DNA of 64,000 nt from Psychrobacter sp. AH5 (GCF_040371085.1 NZ_JAMBMT010000001.1:1302001-1366000); one strand, 5' to 3'. Shown: positions 17,056 to 26,711, counted from the first letter of the stretch. A program made the numbers and translations. Notes: a model not told the origin generated them from the letters alone.

Positions 17056-17857
17056 GGTGGTGTATCAGAAAGTATGCTGAGGTAATAAAGGAGGGTGACA
17101 GCCAAAGCAAGATGATATATTTGAGGTTATGAAGACACAAATACAGATCAGTTGCCCCGACTGTCACAGTCCCAGTTTAAAGAAAAATGGCATAAAAAGC
17201 TATGGCAAGCAGAACTACCAATGTAAGGACTGCAAACGTCAGTTTATTGGCGACCATGCCTTAAGCTACCAAGGCTGTCACTCTCAAATAGAAGACATCA
17301 TACGGCTAATGACGGTTAGAGGCTGCGGTGTTAGAGACATAGCCATCATTACCTCGGTGAGTATTGGTAAAGTGCTCAGCACCATAGGCTCATCTGTTTA
17401 TAAGATCGCGCCTAAGAAGCGATATTATGAACGCTTAGAGGTTGATGAGTTCTGGACTTACGTGTATCGCAAGAAGCGTAAAGTCTGGCTTATTTATGCT
17501 TATGACCGTGCTACTAATGAGATTGTCGCTTATGTCTGGGGCAAACGTGATTTGAGAACGGCTAAGAAGCTAAGAGCACGTCTAAATCAGCTCAAAGTCA
17601 GCTATGACTCTATTAGTATGGACAACTGGGATAGCTTTTTGACGGCTTTTAAATCAGATCATAAGCGAGTTGGCAAACAGCACACGGTAGGTATAGAAGG
17701 CAATAACTGTCGCTTGAGACACCGGTTACGTCGAGCCGTTAGAAAAACCTGCTGCTTCTCGAAAAAGCTTGATAATCACTTTAAGGTATTCGATCTGGTG
17801 TTCTTCTATGTCAATTATGGCTACGTCTGATGCCAGCATACTTTTTAGAACACCACC
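17056..17857 (+). mobile_element. IS1-family insertion sequence, 802 bp, complete
   Basis: The element is bounded by imperfect 24-bp inverted repeats (17056-17079 and 17834-17857, both starting GGTGGTGT and ending AAAGTATGCTG inward, four mismatches) and flanked by the direct duplication AAACATTT. It carries one transposase gene in the plus direction. Length, end structure and transposase type fit the IS1 family. Both ends and the gene look intact, so it may still be active. Confidence 0.92.
17129..17830 (+). CDS. IS1-family transposase, single open reading frame
   Basis: 233-residue DDE transposase of the IS1 type. The N-terminus has a zinc-binding pattern C-x2-C ... C-x2-C (CPDC at 9-12 and CKDC) as in InsA, followed by a helix-turn-helix-like zone (GCGVRDIAIITSVSIGKVL). 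The catalytic region shows DEFWTYV, MDNWDSF and EGNNCRLRHRLRRA. Classical IS1 needs a programmed frameshift to make InsAB'; here one continuous frame encodes the whole protein, as in some other family members. GAGG precedes the ATG. It disrupts a Sel1-type gene of the opposite orientation. Confidence 0.92.
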   Translation: MKTQIQISCPDCHSPSLKKNGIKSYGKQNYQCKDCKRQFIGDHALSYQGCHSQIEDIIRLMTVRGCGVRDIAIITSVSIGKVLSTIGSSVYKIAPKKRYYERLEVDEFWTYVYRKKRKVWLIYAYDRATNEIVAYVWGKRDLRTAKKLRARLNQLKVSYDSISMDNWDSFLTAFKSDHKRVGKQHTVGIEGNNCRLRHRLRRAVRKTCCFSKKLDNHFKVFDLVFFYVNYGYV

Positions 17858-17865
17858 AAACATTT
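17858..17865. repeat. Target-site duplication, right copy
   Basis: AAACATTT directly after the right inverted repeat of the IS, identical to the left copy at 17048-17055. Confidence 0.9.
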
Positions 17866-18328
17866 TTCTAGCTAAGACCATATCCTGACGGACACCTTGA
17901 CCACTGTAGTATATCCATCCAGTCATAATTTGATATTTTGCACTCCCTTGATTCGCCCATTTCTTCATATTCTCTAAGCTATTTGGTACAGTCTGTAAAG
18001 ATGACCGATACTTTTTTTGCTTCGGATAAGCGCTCAAGTTATCAATTGATTGTGCTATGTCGTTATTATTATATACGCCTGAGCTCTTGCTACTACTATA
18101 TATATTAGGCCTAGTGCGATAGTCGTCAGAATTAGAAGTATTGGTAACAGTATGACTCAGGCTGTTGTTTGACTTGAACGTCGTTTCGGCAGCACCACTT
18201 GTTTGGACTATACCAATTCCTAATACTGCTAAAATCAATAGTATCTTTTTCATAAACTCACTACCTATAACCTATCGCTAATCATAATCAACCTTTGATA
18301 CTTTATTTTACTACCATCAGAACAAATC

Positions 18329-19087
18329 CTACGGCTCATAGCACATTTCTTTAAAGCTATTACCAAACAAGGTTTTATTCAATTTTTTAGTGTCGCTATA
18401 AACTCTGTCACTGTCAGCACGATAAGCCTGCATGTTTACACAGTTACCATAACCAAGTCGCACCAAATCCATTTTGGCATATTTGGCAGGGTTACTTGCT
18501 TTTTCTTGCTGATAGCGTTTAGTTGCGATTTTTCGATAACGTGCTACTTCATCAGCTCCATATTGGCTTTGTTCCTGAATTTGCTCTTCAACAAACTGTT
18601 TCCATCTAATCTGCACAGCTTTTTCACTCTGCAAGAAGGGTTCAATATAAGTCTTACACATTTTCGGGCTTTGTTTAAGCGCTTCACTAGGATTGAGATA
18701 AGCTAAAAGCGTTAACCGATTTCTTTCATATTCTCCATCAATAGTCTTAAGTAATTCTTGTTTATAGCCTTTTGCTTCGGGTACGACATTTAATCGCTCT
18801 ACGTTACTTTTGACTTGTTCATATTCTTCAGTGAGCGTATCTATATCTTTCATAGATAGTCTATCCAGTGCATCAATATCGCCAACTGAAACAAAACCTT
18901 CTATATTTAGTCTATTCAACCCTTCCAATACGAAATATGAATTTTCAATCTGCTTAGCGGTGTACTTTTTATTGTCAAAGCTACCTTGCATACTGCAATA
19001 ATCATCTTCCCATTGATATACTTGTGCTTGGGCGCTATAGCTGACAGTCATTGCAGCTAATATAGTGGCTACGGTCAATTTTTTCAT
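18329..19087 (-). CDS. Unknown secreted protein
   Basis: 252 residues, family not recognised. A clear signal peptide (MKKLTVATILAAMTVSYSAQA, cleavage after about residue 21) predicts a periplasmic location. The mature part is mostly charged and probably helical (QIENSYFVLEGLNRL, TEEYEQVKSNVERL, VRWKQFVEEQIQEQ-like), with four or five cysteines (DDYCSMQG, KMCKTYI, YGNCVNM, KEMCYEP) that could pair in disulfides. AAGGA lies about 10 bases before ATG 19087. It lies between hsdS and the disrupted Sel1 gene, inside the type I locus, with lower GC than hsdR and hsdM. No role can be given. Confidence 0.65.
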   Translation of the reverse strand: MKKLTVATILAAMTVSYSAQAQVYQWEDDYCSMQGSFDNKKYTAKQIENSYFVLEGLNRLNIEGFVSVGDIDALDRLSMKDIDTLTEEYEQVKSNVERLNVVPEAKGYKQELLKTIDGEYERNRLTLLAYLNPSEALKQSPKMCKTYIEPFLQSEKAVQIRWKQFVEEQIQEQSQYGADEVARYRKIATKRYQQEKASNPAKYAKMDLVRLGYGNCVNMQAYRADSDRVYSDTKKLNKTLFGNSFKEMCYEP

Positions 19088-19139
19088 GCGTTAATGTCCT
19101 TATACACGCTTATTACAGTTTAAAAACCCAACTATTGTA

Positions 19140-20450
19140 CTACAGTTTATCAGGCGCTTGCCAGCCGCGAACATCAATCTTACCGGTAACGGCAGCCGAT
19201 ATTAAAGCGGTGCGGCGTTCTTGCATAAGTTGAATGGCTGTTATTGCTTTATACTCTAACTCTTCAAGTTTAGTGTTTTGACTAACTATAAATTTGCATA
19301 TACTCATTTGTTCAGTGGCTGGTGGTATAGGCAATTTATAATCATTTAAAGATTCCCTGTTTATCTTAGGCATTGCAACCCTATCAGAATCTAAAATTGC
19401 TGCTTTTGTAAAGTTATCGGACAACATAAAAAAGTATAAAAATCGATTATCCAATCCATTTACTGCATTTATTGGGTACATATCGGCACTACATAACGCA
19501 GTTTTTTCTTCGCAAATAGCTACCTTTGCCAACGCAGGACGTATTTTGCTATAGATCACTTCCCCTTTATAACAAAGATATTTGCTACTATCTGCGCCTT
19601 GTTCTTCCGCAGTCTCTTTGTAGACAATCTTGCCCGTACCTTTTTCAATATGATTTGGCGCATATAGAACTAAGTTTTTAAAATCAGGAGCTTTAGGATC
19701 AACTAACCCATTTCTTATTTGAGCACAATGACTGAATTTAGTTACAGACCAATGCTTAGGCACTTCCCCTAACCATTCAACACCCGAATCTTTCATCGGT
19801 ACGTCAGGGTTTAAACCTTTGGTCACCGCATGACTAATCACGGCTTGGCGCTTTTCTTTTAGCAGTTGAATAAGGGTTTGTTGTTTTTCAATTAAAGTGT
19901 CAATTTGGGCGGTTTCGTAGTCGAGAAAGTTGGCGATTTGGGTTTGTTCTTCATGAGAAGGACAAGGCATTTTAATATTACCGAACGTTTCTGACCTAAC
20001 AACTTTTCTAAGACCTGTATAAAAAGGACGTAAACCTTTGCGTAAATCGATGTGTAAAAAATAATAGTAAGCATACCGAGATGAACATCTATCGCTAGTT
20101 TCATAAACGTTATATGCTCCAGTAATCATGCCATTTTGCGGTGACAAACCAACTGTTCTAGGAGTTTCATCAATGTCGAAAAGACAAAATATTAAATCTT
20201 TTTTTTCAACTTCTTGGTACGTACTAAAATCCGCAGGTATCTTTCCATCACCATTGGAAACATCTCTTGGTATAACACCTCTGAGAGTAAGCGATAAGAG
20301 CTGATAATCTAATGAATTAGCCCCTACTAACTCCCTTCTTAAAAGCAACATACGTTTTGTTCTTTCAATATTCCAACTTACAGGTAATTTACTTAACCAC
20401 TCAACCCTAGAATCTTTATATTCTGGATAACTTAAATATTTTTCAGCCAT
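19140..20450 (-). CDS. hsdS: Type I restriction enzyme specificity subunit
   Basis: 436-residue S subunit with two target-recognition domains, each followed by a conserved helical spacer. The repeated boundaries are visible: VEWLSKLPVSWNIERTK near residue 20 and VEWLGEVPKHWSVTK near 225; the helical parts read DYETAQIDTLIEKQQTLIQL and QLMQERRTALISAAVTGKID. It defines the bipartite DNA sequence methylated by HsdM and recognised by HsdR. Its ATG overlaps the hsdM stop by one base (TAATG), showing translational coupling. The recognition domains are AT-rich relative to hsdM, as expected for exchanged domains. The actual target cannot be read. Confidence 0.92.
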   Translation of the reverse strand: MAEKYLSYPEYKDSRVEWLSKLPVSWNIERTKRMLLLRRELVGANSLDYQLLSLTLRGVIPRDVSNGDGKIPADFSTYQEVEKKDLIFCLFDIDETPRTVGLSPQNGMITGAYNVYETSDRCSSRYAYYYFLHIDLRKGLRPFYTGLRKVVRSETFGNIKMPCPSHEEQTQIANFLDYETAQIDTLIEKQQTLIQLLKEKRQAVISHAVTKGLNPDVPMKDSGVEWLGEVPKHWSVTKFSHCAQIRNGLVDPKAPDFKNLVLYAPNHIEKGTGKIVYKETAEEQGADSSKYLCYKGEVIYSKIRPALAKVAICEEKTALCSADMYPINAVNGLDNRFLYFFMLSDNFTKAAILDSDRVAMPKINRESLNDYKLPIPPATEQMSICKFIVSQNTKLEELEYKAITAIQLMQERRTALISAAVTGKIDVRGWQAPDKL

Positions 20451-22846
20451 TACGAATGCACCTCACCCAATAACTGCATAATCTCCTGACTGACCTTATC
20501 TAAGTCCGCATCAATCTCGGCAAGCGCTCTAGGCGGCTCGTACACATAAAAATGACGGTTAAACGGTATCTCAAAGCCAACAATGCCGATCTCCTCATCG
20601 ATAGCATCTACCTTATCGCTATTTATCCACGCATCCGGCACATGCAGCTGTACTTCGCGTTTGAAATAGTCTTCAATCAATTCGGTAGTAGTGATGCTAG
20701 GATCGAGCGGCACGTTTTCATAATCGCGCAAATCGCTATCGGCTTGGAATTCTACGATTTTGGCTGGCTTGTCTGAATTAGTAGCTTTATAGCTAAATGC
20801 ACCATAAAGCGGATTAGCAGCTTTGACCACCTTTTTTATCACCGGCTCAGCTTCAGGATTTTTCCACGTTATTGCCTCAAGTAGTTGTTTCTTTTCTTTG
20901 GCATCCAGACTGATATCAAGATTGGTTTCTGCATCTTTTAACGCTTGCTTAAACACGGTTTCAAACTCGTTGTAATCATCGAATTGTTGCTCACCGTGCT
21001 GTTTATAAATGAGCGCTTGTAAGGCTTTGGCTTTATTCATAATCGCTAGCTGCTGTTGCCAAAGCTGACTACCCAGCACCTCTTTGATTTGCTTCTCTTT
21101 TAACTCGCTAAAATCCGCCTTTATAAGTGCTCTTGCCTCTAATGTCACCGCGGATAAATCGCCATAGCTTTCATTAGTCCAATCCTTACCAAAAGCTTCA
21201 TACAGCGCTGGCATCACCATATCAAAGGGTTTTGGCGCATAACGCAAGGTTTCTAGCGCCTCATTGGAGAGCTGCGCCGATAGTCGTAGCGGCCGCTCGA
21301 TAGTCAGGCGGCGATAGCCAAACTCGTGAGTGGCAAATATCTTACTGGCAAAGGTTTTGGCTAGATCTGATTTAGGGTTAGCAGACTGACGACCGCGATT
21401 GGATTTTACTTCCTCAGGCTTATCGAGTACGCGCGCATCCACCACCTCAAAGTCGCCAAAGCTGCGAATGATGGTCTTGATATCGTCCTCGCTCATCTCA
21501 TTACGCTTGGAGCCTAATGACTTACGCATCTTGCTATATAGATGACTGCCATCGATTAATTGCACTTTTCCTTGACGCTCGGGAGCTTTTTTATTACTAA
21601 GTATCCAAATATAGGTGGCGATACCGGTGTTATAGAACATATCGTTGGGCAAGGCGATGATGGCTTCTAACAAATCGGCCTCAAGGATATAACGGCGAAT
21701 CTCACTCTCGCCGCTACCCGCGCCGCCAGTGAATAGCGGTGAACCATTCAAGATAATACCGATACGGCTGCCTTGATTGTGGTTTGAACTGTTTTGCGAG
21801 CTGCTGTCTGTCTCTTTATCATTATCAGTAATCGGACGCATTTTGCTAAGCAGATGCATCAAGAATAATAGCGAACCATCAGAGACGCGCGGCAAGCCTG
21901 CACCAAAGCGGCCATCAAAGCCTTTTTGCTCATGCTCGTCTTTGATCTCCCCTGCTATCTTTTTCCAATCGACCCCAAACGGCGGGTTTGACAGCATATA
22001 GTCGAACTGCTCGCCGACCAGTTGATCATTAGATAAGGTATTGCCGAGCTTAATATTATTGACCTCTTGGCCTTTTATCAGCATATCGGCTTTACAAATC
22101 GCATAAGACTCAGGGTTCAGCTCCTGCCCATAAGTGCGCATCACCGCCTCAGGATTTAGCTCAAGCACATATTCCATACCGGAGGATAAGAAGCCGCCAG
22201 TACCGGCTGTTGGATCATAAATAGTACGGATAATGCCGTCTTTGGTCAGCGCGTCATCGTCTTCCATAAATACTAAGGACGTGGTTAAGCGCACGATATC
22301 ACGCGGGGTAAAGTGCTCGCCCGCGGTCTCATTAGAGCTCTCAGCAAAGCGGCGGATCAGCTCTTCAAAGATAAAGCCCATTTCGTGGTTGGATATCGCC
22401 TCAGGACTCAGATCAGTATTGGCAAACATCTGCACCACTTTATAGAGTAAATTGGCATCGGCTAGCTGCCCGACAAACTCTTCAAACTTAAAATGCTCAA
22501 AGATTTCACGCGCGTCCTTGGAGAACGATTGCACGTAAGTATTAAGGTTATCTTTGATATCGCTTTGACCCATTTTGCTAAGATCCATCGGCGAGATATT
22601 ATAAAAAGGTCGCTTGCTGACACGCAATAAGAAGCGCTCTTGCGCCTCCTCTTTTAGCCCTTTATCAGCGATACGCTGACTCTCTGCCACCACCTCAGCT
22701 TTGGTCGCCTCTAACACGCACTCCAAACGGCGCAATAGCGTAAATGGTAGGATGATGCGACCGTACTGCGATTGCTTAAAGTCGCCGCGCAATAGATCGG
22801 CGACCGACCAGATAAAAGCAGCGGTTTGGGAAAAATTAGTACTCAT
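20450..22846 (-). CDS. hsdM: Type I restriction enzyme methyltransferase subunit
   Basis: 798-residue N6-adenine methyltransferase. The helical N-terminal domain contains [18 protein letters not shown]; the SAM motif I is DPTAGTGGF (211-219) and catalytic motif IV is NPPF (287-290). It methylates adenine at the site chosen by HsdS and protects host DNA. It is longer than classical HsdM (about 500-530) because of a C-terminal extension of about 250 residues containing [20 protein letters not shown], seen in the large HsdM subfamily. First gene of the minus-strand hsdM-hsdS unit. Confidence 0.92.
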   Translation of the reverse strand: MSTNFSQTAAFIWSVADLLRGDFKQSQYGRIILPFTLLRRLECVLEATKAEVVAESQRIADKGLKEEAQERFLLRVSKRPFYNISPMDLSKMGQSDIKDNLNTYVQSFSKDAREIFEHFKFEEFVGQLADANLLYKVVQMFANTDLSPEAISNHEMGFIFEELIRRFAESSNETAGEHFTPRDIVRLTTSLVFMEDDDALTKDGIIRTIYDPTAGTGGFLSSGMEYVLELNPEAVMRTYGQELNPESYAICKADMLIKGQEVNNIKLGNTLSNDQLVGEQFDYMLSNPPFGVDWKKIAGEIKDEHEQKGFDGRFGAGLPRVSDGSLLFLMHLLSKMRPITDNDKETDSSSQNSSNHNQGSRIGIILNGSPLFTGGAGSGESEIRRYILEADLLEAIIALPNDMFYNTGIATYIWILSNKKAPERQGKVQLIDGSHLYSKMRKSLGSKRNEMSEDDIKTIIRSFGDFEVVDARVLDKPEEVKSNRGRQSANPKSDLAKTFASKIFATHEFGYRRLTIERPLRLSAQLSNEALETLRYAPKPFDMVMPALYEAFGKDWTNESYGDLSAVTLEARALIKADFSELKEKQIKEVLGSQLWQQQLAIMNKAKALQALIYKQHGEQQFDDYNEFETVFKQALKDAETNLDISLDAKEKKQLLEAITWKNPEAEPVIKKVVKAANPLYGAFSYKATNSDKPAKIVEFQADSDLRDYENVPLDPSITTTELIEDYFKREVQLHVPDAWINSDKVDAIDEEIGIVGFEIPFNRHFYVYEPPRALAEIDADLDKVSQEIMQLLGEVHS

Positions 22847-23147
22847 AGCATTGTCTTATCGTTTGGATGTGTCGGTAATGGTTAATAAAGCGGGCAAGAA
22901 TAAATGCTTGGAAGTATAGCGCAGAATAAATCGTCTCACTAGCGCAATCCGCTGCGCTTATGGCAAGTTTAATTAGACTATCGGCAGTTTGAGGCAGCTG
23001 ACTTGCTTAATACTGGGGTTTGGGCTAACTTAATAGTGTTTATCGTAGCGCTAAACGGCTGGCCTCAGATAAAGGCTCAACCGTACTATAAAACATAACT
23101 AGTAAAGCTAACTATTCTAACTATAAAAACGAAAGGGAGAGTTAACA
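22847..23147. other. Intergenic region between hsdM and the hydroxyacid dehydrogenase-like gene
   Basis: 301 bases between divergent genes. It must hold the hsdM promoter (minus) and the promoter of the downstream plus-strand gene, but I see no convincing promoter pair, repeat or RNA. A GAAAGGGAGAG ribosome binding site lies at the right edge. Confidence 0.5.
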
Positions 23148-24101
23148 ATGGACATTGTACTCTTAGAATCGCTAGGCATTAGTGAGGAGGAATTAAATAA
23201 ACTCTCAAAACCTCTCACCGATAATGGCCACCACTTAGTAGTCTATGACGATGGCAAACTCGACGATGACACTATCAAGCAGCGCATCAAAAACGTCGAG
23301 GTTTTAGTCCTCGCTAATACGCCACTAAGCGGGGATGTCATCGAGGCGGCCGACAAATTAAAATTTATCGCCGTAGCTTTTACCGGCTTTAATCATATCG
23401 ACTTAGAAAAGTGTAAAGAAAAAGGCATTCAAGTCTCAAACGCCGCTGGTTATAGCACTCACTCAGTGGCCGAAATCACCTTTGGGCTAATCCTTTCCTT
23501 GCTGCGTAACATTGTGCCTTTAGAGGCCATCGTCAGAGACGGCGGTACTAAGGATGGCTACAGACAGCGCGACTTAAGAGGGAAAACCTTGGGCGTTATC
23601 GGCACTGGCGACATAGGCGGCGCGGTGGCGGAAATAGGCTTAGCTTTTGGCTGTAAAGTCATTGCTTATAACCGCAGTGAAAAGCCTGACTTAATCAATA
23701 AAGGGGTCGAATACAAATCGTTAGATGAAGTGCTAAAGGCTAGCGACATTGTTACTCTGCATACGCCATTAACCGATGACACCAAGCATTTAATTGATAA
23801 AAACAAGCTGGCGTTGATGAAAGATAGTGCCTTATTAATTAATACCGCTGTCGGTCCGATTGTCGATAATGAAGCTTTGGCAGCAGCGCTACGCAATGGC
23901 ACCATCGCCGGCGTGGGTTTGGATAGAGTCGATATAGAGCCGCCAATTCCGGCTGATTATCCGATTTTGGATGCGCCAAATGTGGTGCTACTGCCGCATA
24001 TCGGCTTTGCTACCGAAGAGGCGATGGTAAGAAGAGCTAAGATTACCTTTGATAATATAGTGAACTGGGAAAAAGGCGCGCAAGAAAACGTTGTTGTTTA
24101 A
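23148..24101 (+). CDS. D-2-hydroxyacid dehydrogenase-like protein, catalytic Arg replaced
   Basis: 317-residue member of the NAD-dependent D-isomer 2-hydroxyacid dehydrogenase family. The Rossmann motif is GVIGTGDIGGAV (about 149-160), the acidic partner E264 is in DIEPP and the proton-donor His is H284 in LPHIGFATEEA. The position of the conserved catalytic arginine, normally within N-T-A-R-G, is Val235 (INTAVGPIVD). With this change normal hydroxyacid oxidation is uncertain. AAAGGGAG precedes the ATG. The gene stands alone and ends at a hairpin terminator. No substrate can be named. Confidence 0.85.
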   Translation: MDIVLLESLGISEEELNKLSKPLTDNGHHLVVYDDGKLDDDTIKQRIKNVEVLVLANTPLSGDVIEAADKLKFIAVAFTGFNHIDLEKCKEKGIQVSNAAGYSTHSVAEITFGLILSLLRNIVPLEAIVRDGGTKDGYRQRDLRGKTLGVIGTGDIGGAVAEIGLAFGCKVIAYNRSEKPDLINKGVEYKSLDEVLKASDIVTLHTPLTDDTKHLIDKNKLALMKDSALLINTAVGPIVDNEALAAALRNGTIAGVGLDRVDIEPPIPADYPILDAPNVVLLPHIGFATEEAMVRRAKITFDNIVNWEKGAQENVVV

Positions 24102-24107
24102 GACCAA

Positions 24108-24139
24108 AAAAGCAGATACCAAAACGGGTATCTGCTTTT
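24108..24139. terminator. Rho-independent terminator
   Basis: A perfect 13-bp stem AAAAGCAGATACC / GGTATCTGCTTTT with a 6-base loop starts 7 bases after the hydroxyacid dehydrogenase-like gene; both flanks allow bidirectional use. Confidence 0.88.
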
Positions 24140-24181
24140 ATCTATAATTATTTCAAAATAAAATTGATACGCTAATATTAA

Positions 24182-24260
24182 CGTGCAACTGGTATAAATT
24201 TTCCTTGCGTGCTGTGTCTACGCTGACAGAGGCTGCGCAAAATTCATTCCAGCTGCACTG
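24182..24260 (+). repeat. Intergenic palindromic repeat, copy A
   Basis: Copy of a four-member family. Ends are GTGCAACTGG (24183-24192) and CCAGCTGCAC (24249-24258), inverted with one mismatch. The interior shares GGTATAAATTTTCCTTGCGT and GAGGCTGCGCAAAATTCAT with copy D and carries the longer central variant TCTACGCTGAC shared with copy C. It lies between convergent genes. Confidence 0.8.
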
Positions 24261-24312
24261 TATCAGTTTTAAAATGAGTCAGCTATAACCTAAAATCAAT
24301 AGCTTAACAGGA

Positions 24313-25440
24313 TTACTTTTGCGGCGTAATTAAGTATTTCTCACCGGTGGCTTGTTTGCCATAAGCCGCTATCGACTTCATATCCAATACCTCTGCCAAT
24401 GACACTTCATGAGTATAGCTACTAGCGAAAGTGGTAGTGATTTCATCCGCCACCCGCTTACGCATCGACATGACCGTATCGGTGCCTAATTTGCTTAGCG
24501 CATTGAATAATAAGAAACCATTGACGCCCCAAGCAAAACCGAAGTTACGGTTTAAAGTAATAGGGCCACGGTTTAAGGCGCCATAGATATAAACCTGTTT
24601 GTAAGTGTCAGAGCCATAGACATTATATTCTGTGACGTCTTGAGTAATCGCCGCTTCCATACAGTTAAGGATATCGCTGGCCAGTTGACCGCCACCGATC
24701 GGATCAAAGGCGATAGTTGCGCCGGTCTCAGCTATAGCCGCGGTTAGATCTGCAAGGAATGAGTCTTTGCTAGAGTTGACCACATACTTTGCGCCCATAT
24801 CGCGTAGCAAGGTTTCTTGCTCCTCTCTACGCACGATATTGACCAAATCAATGCCATCTGCCAGACAGATACGATTCAGCATTTGACCCAAGCTAGAGGC
24901 CGCCGCCGCGTGGACGATAGCTTTATGACCTTCAGCGCGCATGGTTTCGACCATTGCCAGCGACGTCAGCGGATTGACAAAAGAGGACGCGCCTTCTTTG
25001 GCCGTGGTGCCTTCTTTTAGTGGTAAGCAGCTTTTGACATTGACGCAGTGATATTGACGATAAGTACCACCGCCAATCACCGCTACCATCTTACCCATTA
25101 ATGCTTGCGCGGCAGCTGACGAGCCGGCGGCAACTACCGTGCCAGCGCCTTCATTACCGACTGGCGTAGCTTTATCGACCCGAGTTTTAACCGCAGACAT
25201 AAACTTCTTAGGCACCTCAGCGCTAATCACTGGGTTTTGCTCGTTGCCTGACTGCTGTGCGGTTGACATATCAGCGACGCTGAACATCACCGCTAAATCA
25301 GAGGGGTTTAATGGTGCCGCTTCGATACGAACCACTACTTCATCCGCCTTAGGCTGCGGCATGTCAATCTCTTGCAACGCTAAAGTGAGCTTATTATCTG
25401 AGCTAATGGTTGAGGTCAGTTGTATATTTTTATCGGTCAT
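24313..25440 (-). CDS. MDR-superfamily oxidoreductase (zinc-type alcohol dehydrogenase-like)
   Basis: 375-residue medium-chain dehydrogenase/reductase. The N-terminal GroES-like part has PLNPSDLAV and VGNEGAGTVVAAGS; the nucleotide-binding part reads AIVHAAAASSLGQML and later FDPIGGG. The Cys/His ligands of catalytic zinc and the structural four-Cys loop are absent, so it belongs to the zinc-free quinone oxidoreductase/enoyl reductase side of the family, probably NADPH-dependent. The substrate is unknown. It is divergent from the LysR gene at 25788, which may regulate it. Palindromic repeats lie on both sides (copies A and B). Confidence 0.8.
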   Translation of the reverse strand: MTDKNIQLTSTISSDNKLTLALQEIDMPQPKADEVVVRIEAAPLNPSDLAVMFSVADMSTAQQSGNEQNPVISAEVPKKFMSAVKTRVDKATPVGNEGAGTVVAAGSSAAAQALMGKMVAVIGGGTYRQYHCVNVKSCLPLKEGTTAKEGASSFVNPLTSLAMVETMRAEGHKAIVHAAAASSLGQMLNRICLADGIDLVNIVRREEQETLLRDMGAKYVVNSSKDSFLADLTAAIAETGATIAFDPIGGGQLASDILNCMEAAITQDVTEYNVYGSDTYKQVYIYGALNRGPITLNRNFGFAWGVNGFLLFNALSKLGTDTVMSMRKRVADEITTTFASSYTHEVSLAEVLDMKSIAAYGKQATGEKYLITPQK

Positions 25441-25639
25441 AGGTTTGCTCCTGCAAAGTATTCATTTTATTTTAGGGTTAGTATTTAACTCAAAGCTATT
25501 ATTACTGGTTTTAATAAGCTTGTATATGTCTTAAGCTGCCAATCACTATTGCTTTTAAGACAATAATAGCGCGAAAATAGCTAGTTATGCCGTCAGTTCA
25601 CTATAGTCATTTGAAAGTAAAACTGTTATTGGATTTAAA

Positions 25640-25724
25640 CGTGCTACTGGTATAAATTTTCCTGGCTTGCTGCGTTCCTAGAGGCTGCAAAACCTATGTT
25701 TAAAAAAAGCATCCCAGTAGCACT
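25640..25724 (+). repeat. Intergenic palindromic repeat, copy B
   Basis: Ends GTGCTACTGG (25641-25650) and CCAGTAGCAC (25714-25723) are a perfect 10-bp inverted pair. The interior GTATAAATTTTCC and GAGGCTGC match the other copies; an extra A-rich stretch makes it the longest copy (83 bases between end bases). It occupies part of the 347-base gap between the divergent MDR and LysR genes; the rest of that gap shows no further feature besides the LysR ribosome binding site. Confidence 0.8.
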
Positions 25725-25787
25725 GCACCACTGCACCACTGCACCTATTCTATTTAGTATGAACTATGCAGTTAATGGAGAAATAAG

Positions 25788-26711
25788 TTGGATCAATTAC
25801 GTGCCATCCGCTATTTTTGTAAAGTTGCCGAAACCGGCAGTTTTACTAAAGCGGCAAAGAGCTTCAATGTACCGCCGTCATCGCTCTCAAGGCGAGTGGC
25901 GGACTTAGAAAAAAGCTTGGGCGCAACCTTACTCAAGCGCTCAACCCGTATGGTGAAACTAACAGAAGTCGGGCAGATTTATTATGAAGATATGCAGCAG
26001 GTATTAAGCCAGCTCAAGCAAAGCCATGAAACGGTGCGCAGTTATCAAAGCACGCCCATGGGACGTCTACGCATTAGCTCGATGGTCGGTTTTGGCGAAA
26101 AGATATTATTGCCGCTGCTAGACGAATTCAGCGCTTTATATCCTGAGATTGTATTAGATATCAGCCTCAGTGATGAATTATCGACCCTCGGACGTGATGA
26201 TGTCGATATTGCTATTCGCGGTGGTTACGCGCCCAATGAGCGCGTGCTCGCGATAAGGCTGATGGATAATGGTTTTATTCCAGTCGCCGCGCCAGCTTAT
26301 TTAGAGAAGTATGGTGTGCCTAAGACAGTAATGGAATTAAAGCAGCATAACGGTCTTTATTTTAAAGCGCCAACTGGGGCAACGCCTTGGCTAGCTCGTA
26401 TCAGCGGGCAATGGCAGGACGTCTCAGGGCCGGCGGTCGCAATCTCCAACAACGGCGATTGGCTCGCAAAAAAAGCCTGTAATGGCGAGGGTATCTTGAT
26501 GTCGACCCGCTGGGCGTTGGCGTCTTATCTTCAGTCAGAGCAATTGCAGGAGCTCACCTTTGAGCATGAGCTAGCTATCACTCAACACGCGGATGTGGCA
26601 GTATATTTGCTCTATCAAAAACAGCGCTACTTAGTGCCTAAAGTTAAAGCGGCGGTAGACTTTTTGGTGGATAGGATAAAAAACAGTTATAGTGGACTGG
26701 CTATAAAATAA
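25788..26711 (+). CDS. LysR-family transcriptional regulator
   Basis: 307-residue LysR-type regulator. The N-terminal winged helix-turn-helix reads FCKVAETGSFTKAAKSFNVP with SSLSRRVADLEKSLG, followed by the LysR substrate-binding domain (GRLRISSMVGFGEKILLPLL, DIAIRGGYAP). The start is TTG 25788: GGAG at 25777-25780 lies 7 bases upstream and it gives the family N-terminus MDQLRAIRYF. It is divergent from the MDR oxidoreductase, the usual arrangement for a LysR target, and upstream of the ynjB-like gene in the same direction. Effector unknown. Confidence 0.9.
   Translation: MDQLRAIRYFCKVAETGSFTKAAKSFNVPPSSLSRRVADLEKSLGATLLKRSTRMVKLTEVGQIYYEDMQQVLSQLKQSHETVRSYQSTPMGRLRISSMVGFGEKILLPLLDEFSALYPEIVLDISLSDELSTLGRDDVDIAIRGGYAPNERVLAIRLMDNGFIPVAAPAYLEKYGVPKTVMELKQHNGLYFKAPTGATPWLARISGQWQDVSGPAVAISNNGDWLAKKACNGEGILMSTRWALASYLQSEQLQELTFEHELAITQHADVAVYLLYQKQRYLVPKVKAAVDFLVDRIKNSYSGLAIK

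Larger units (their letters stand above)
16865..18253 (-). pseudogene. Sel1-like repeat protein gene interrupted by an IS element
   Basis: The 5' part (18253 down to 17858) encodes a signal peptide (MKKILLILAVLGIGIVQTSG), a Ser/Asn-rich linker and a Sel1 repeat ending LARKMF. The 3' part (17047 down to 16865) continues QKAANQGNMYGQN and ends LNERGY. Removing the IS and one 8-bp duplication copy restores a single in-frame product of 192 residues across ARKMF-QKAANQG. The insertion separates the two parts, and the upstream reading frame now runs into IS sequence. It is a likely relative of the larger Sel1 gene at 13825-15357. Confidence 0.88.

Noticed and set aside
17056-17167. The 100-residue open frame ending in the small Sel1 fragment
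   Set aside because: Its first part reads through IS sequence; only the part left of 17048 belongs to the original gene.
17726-17857. C-terminal part of the 175-residue Sel1 open frame
   Set aside because: It is translated from the IS right end and overlaps the transposase gene; the native gene resumes on the other side of the IS.
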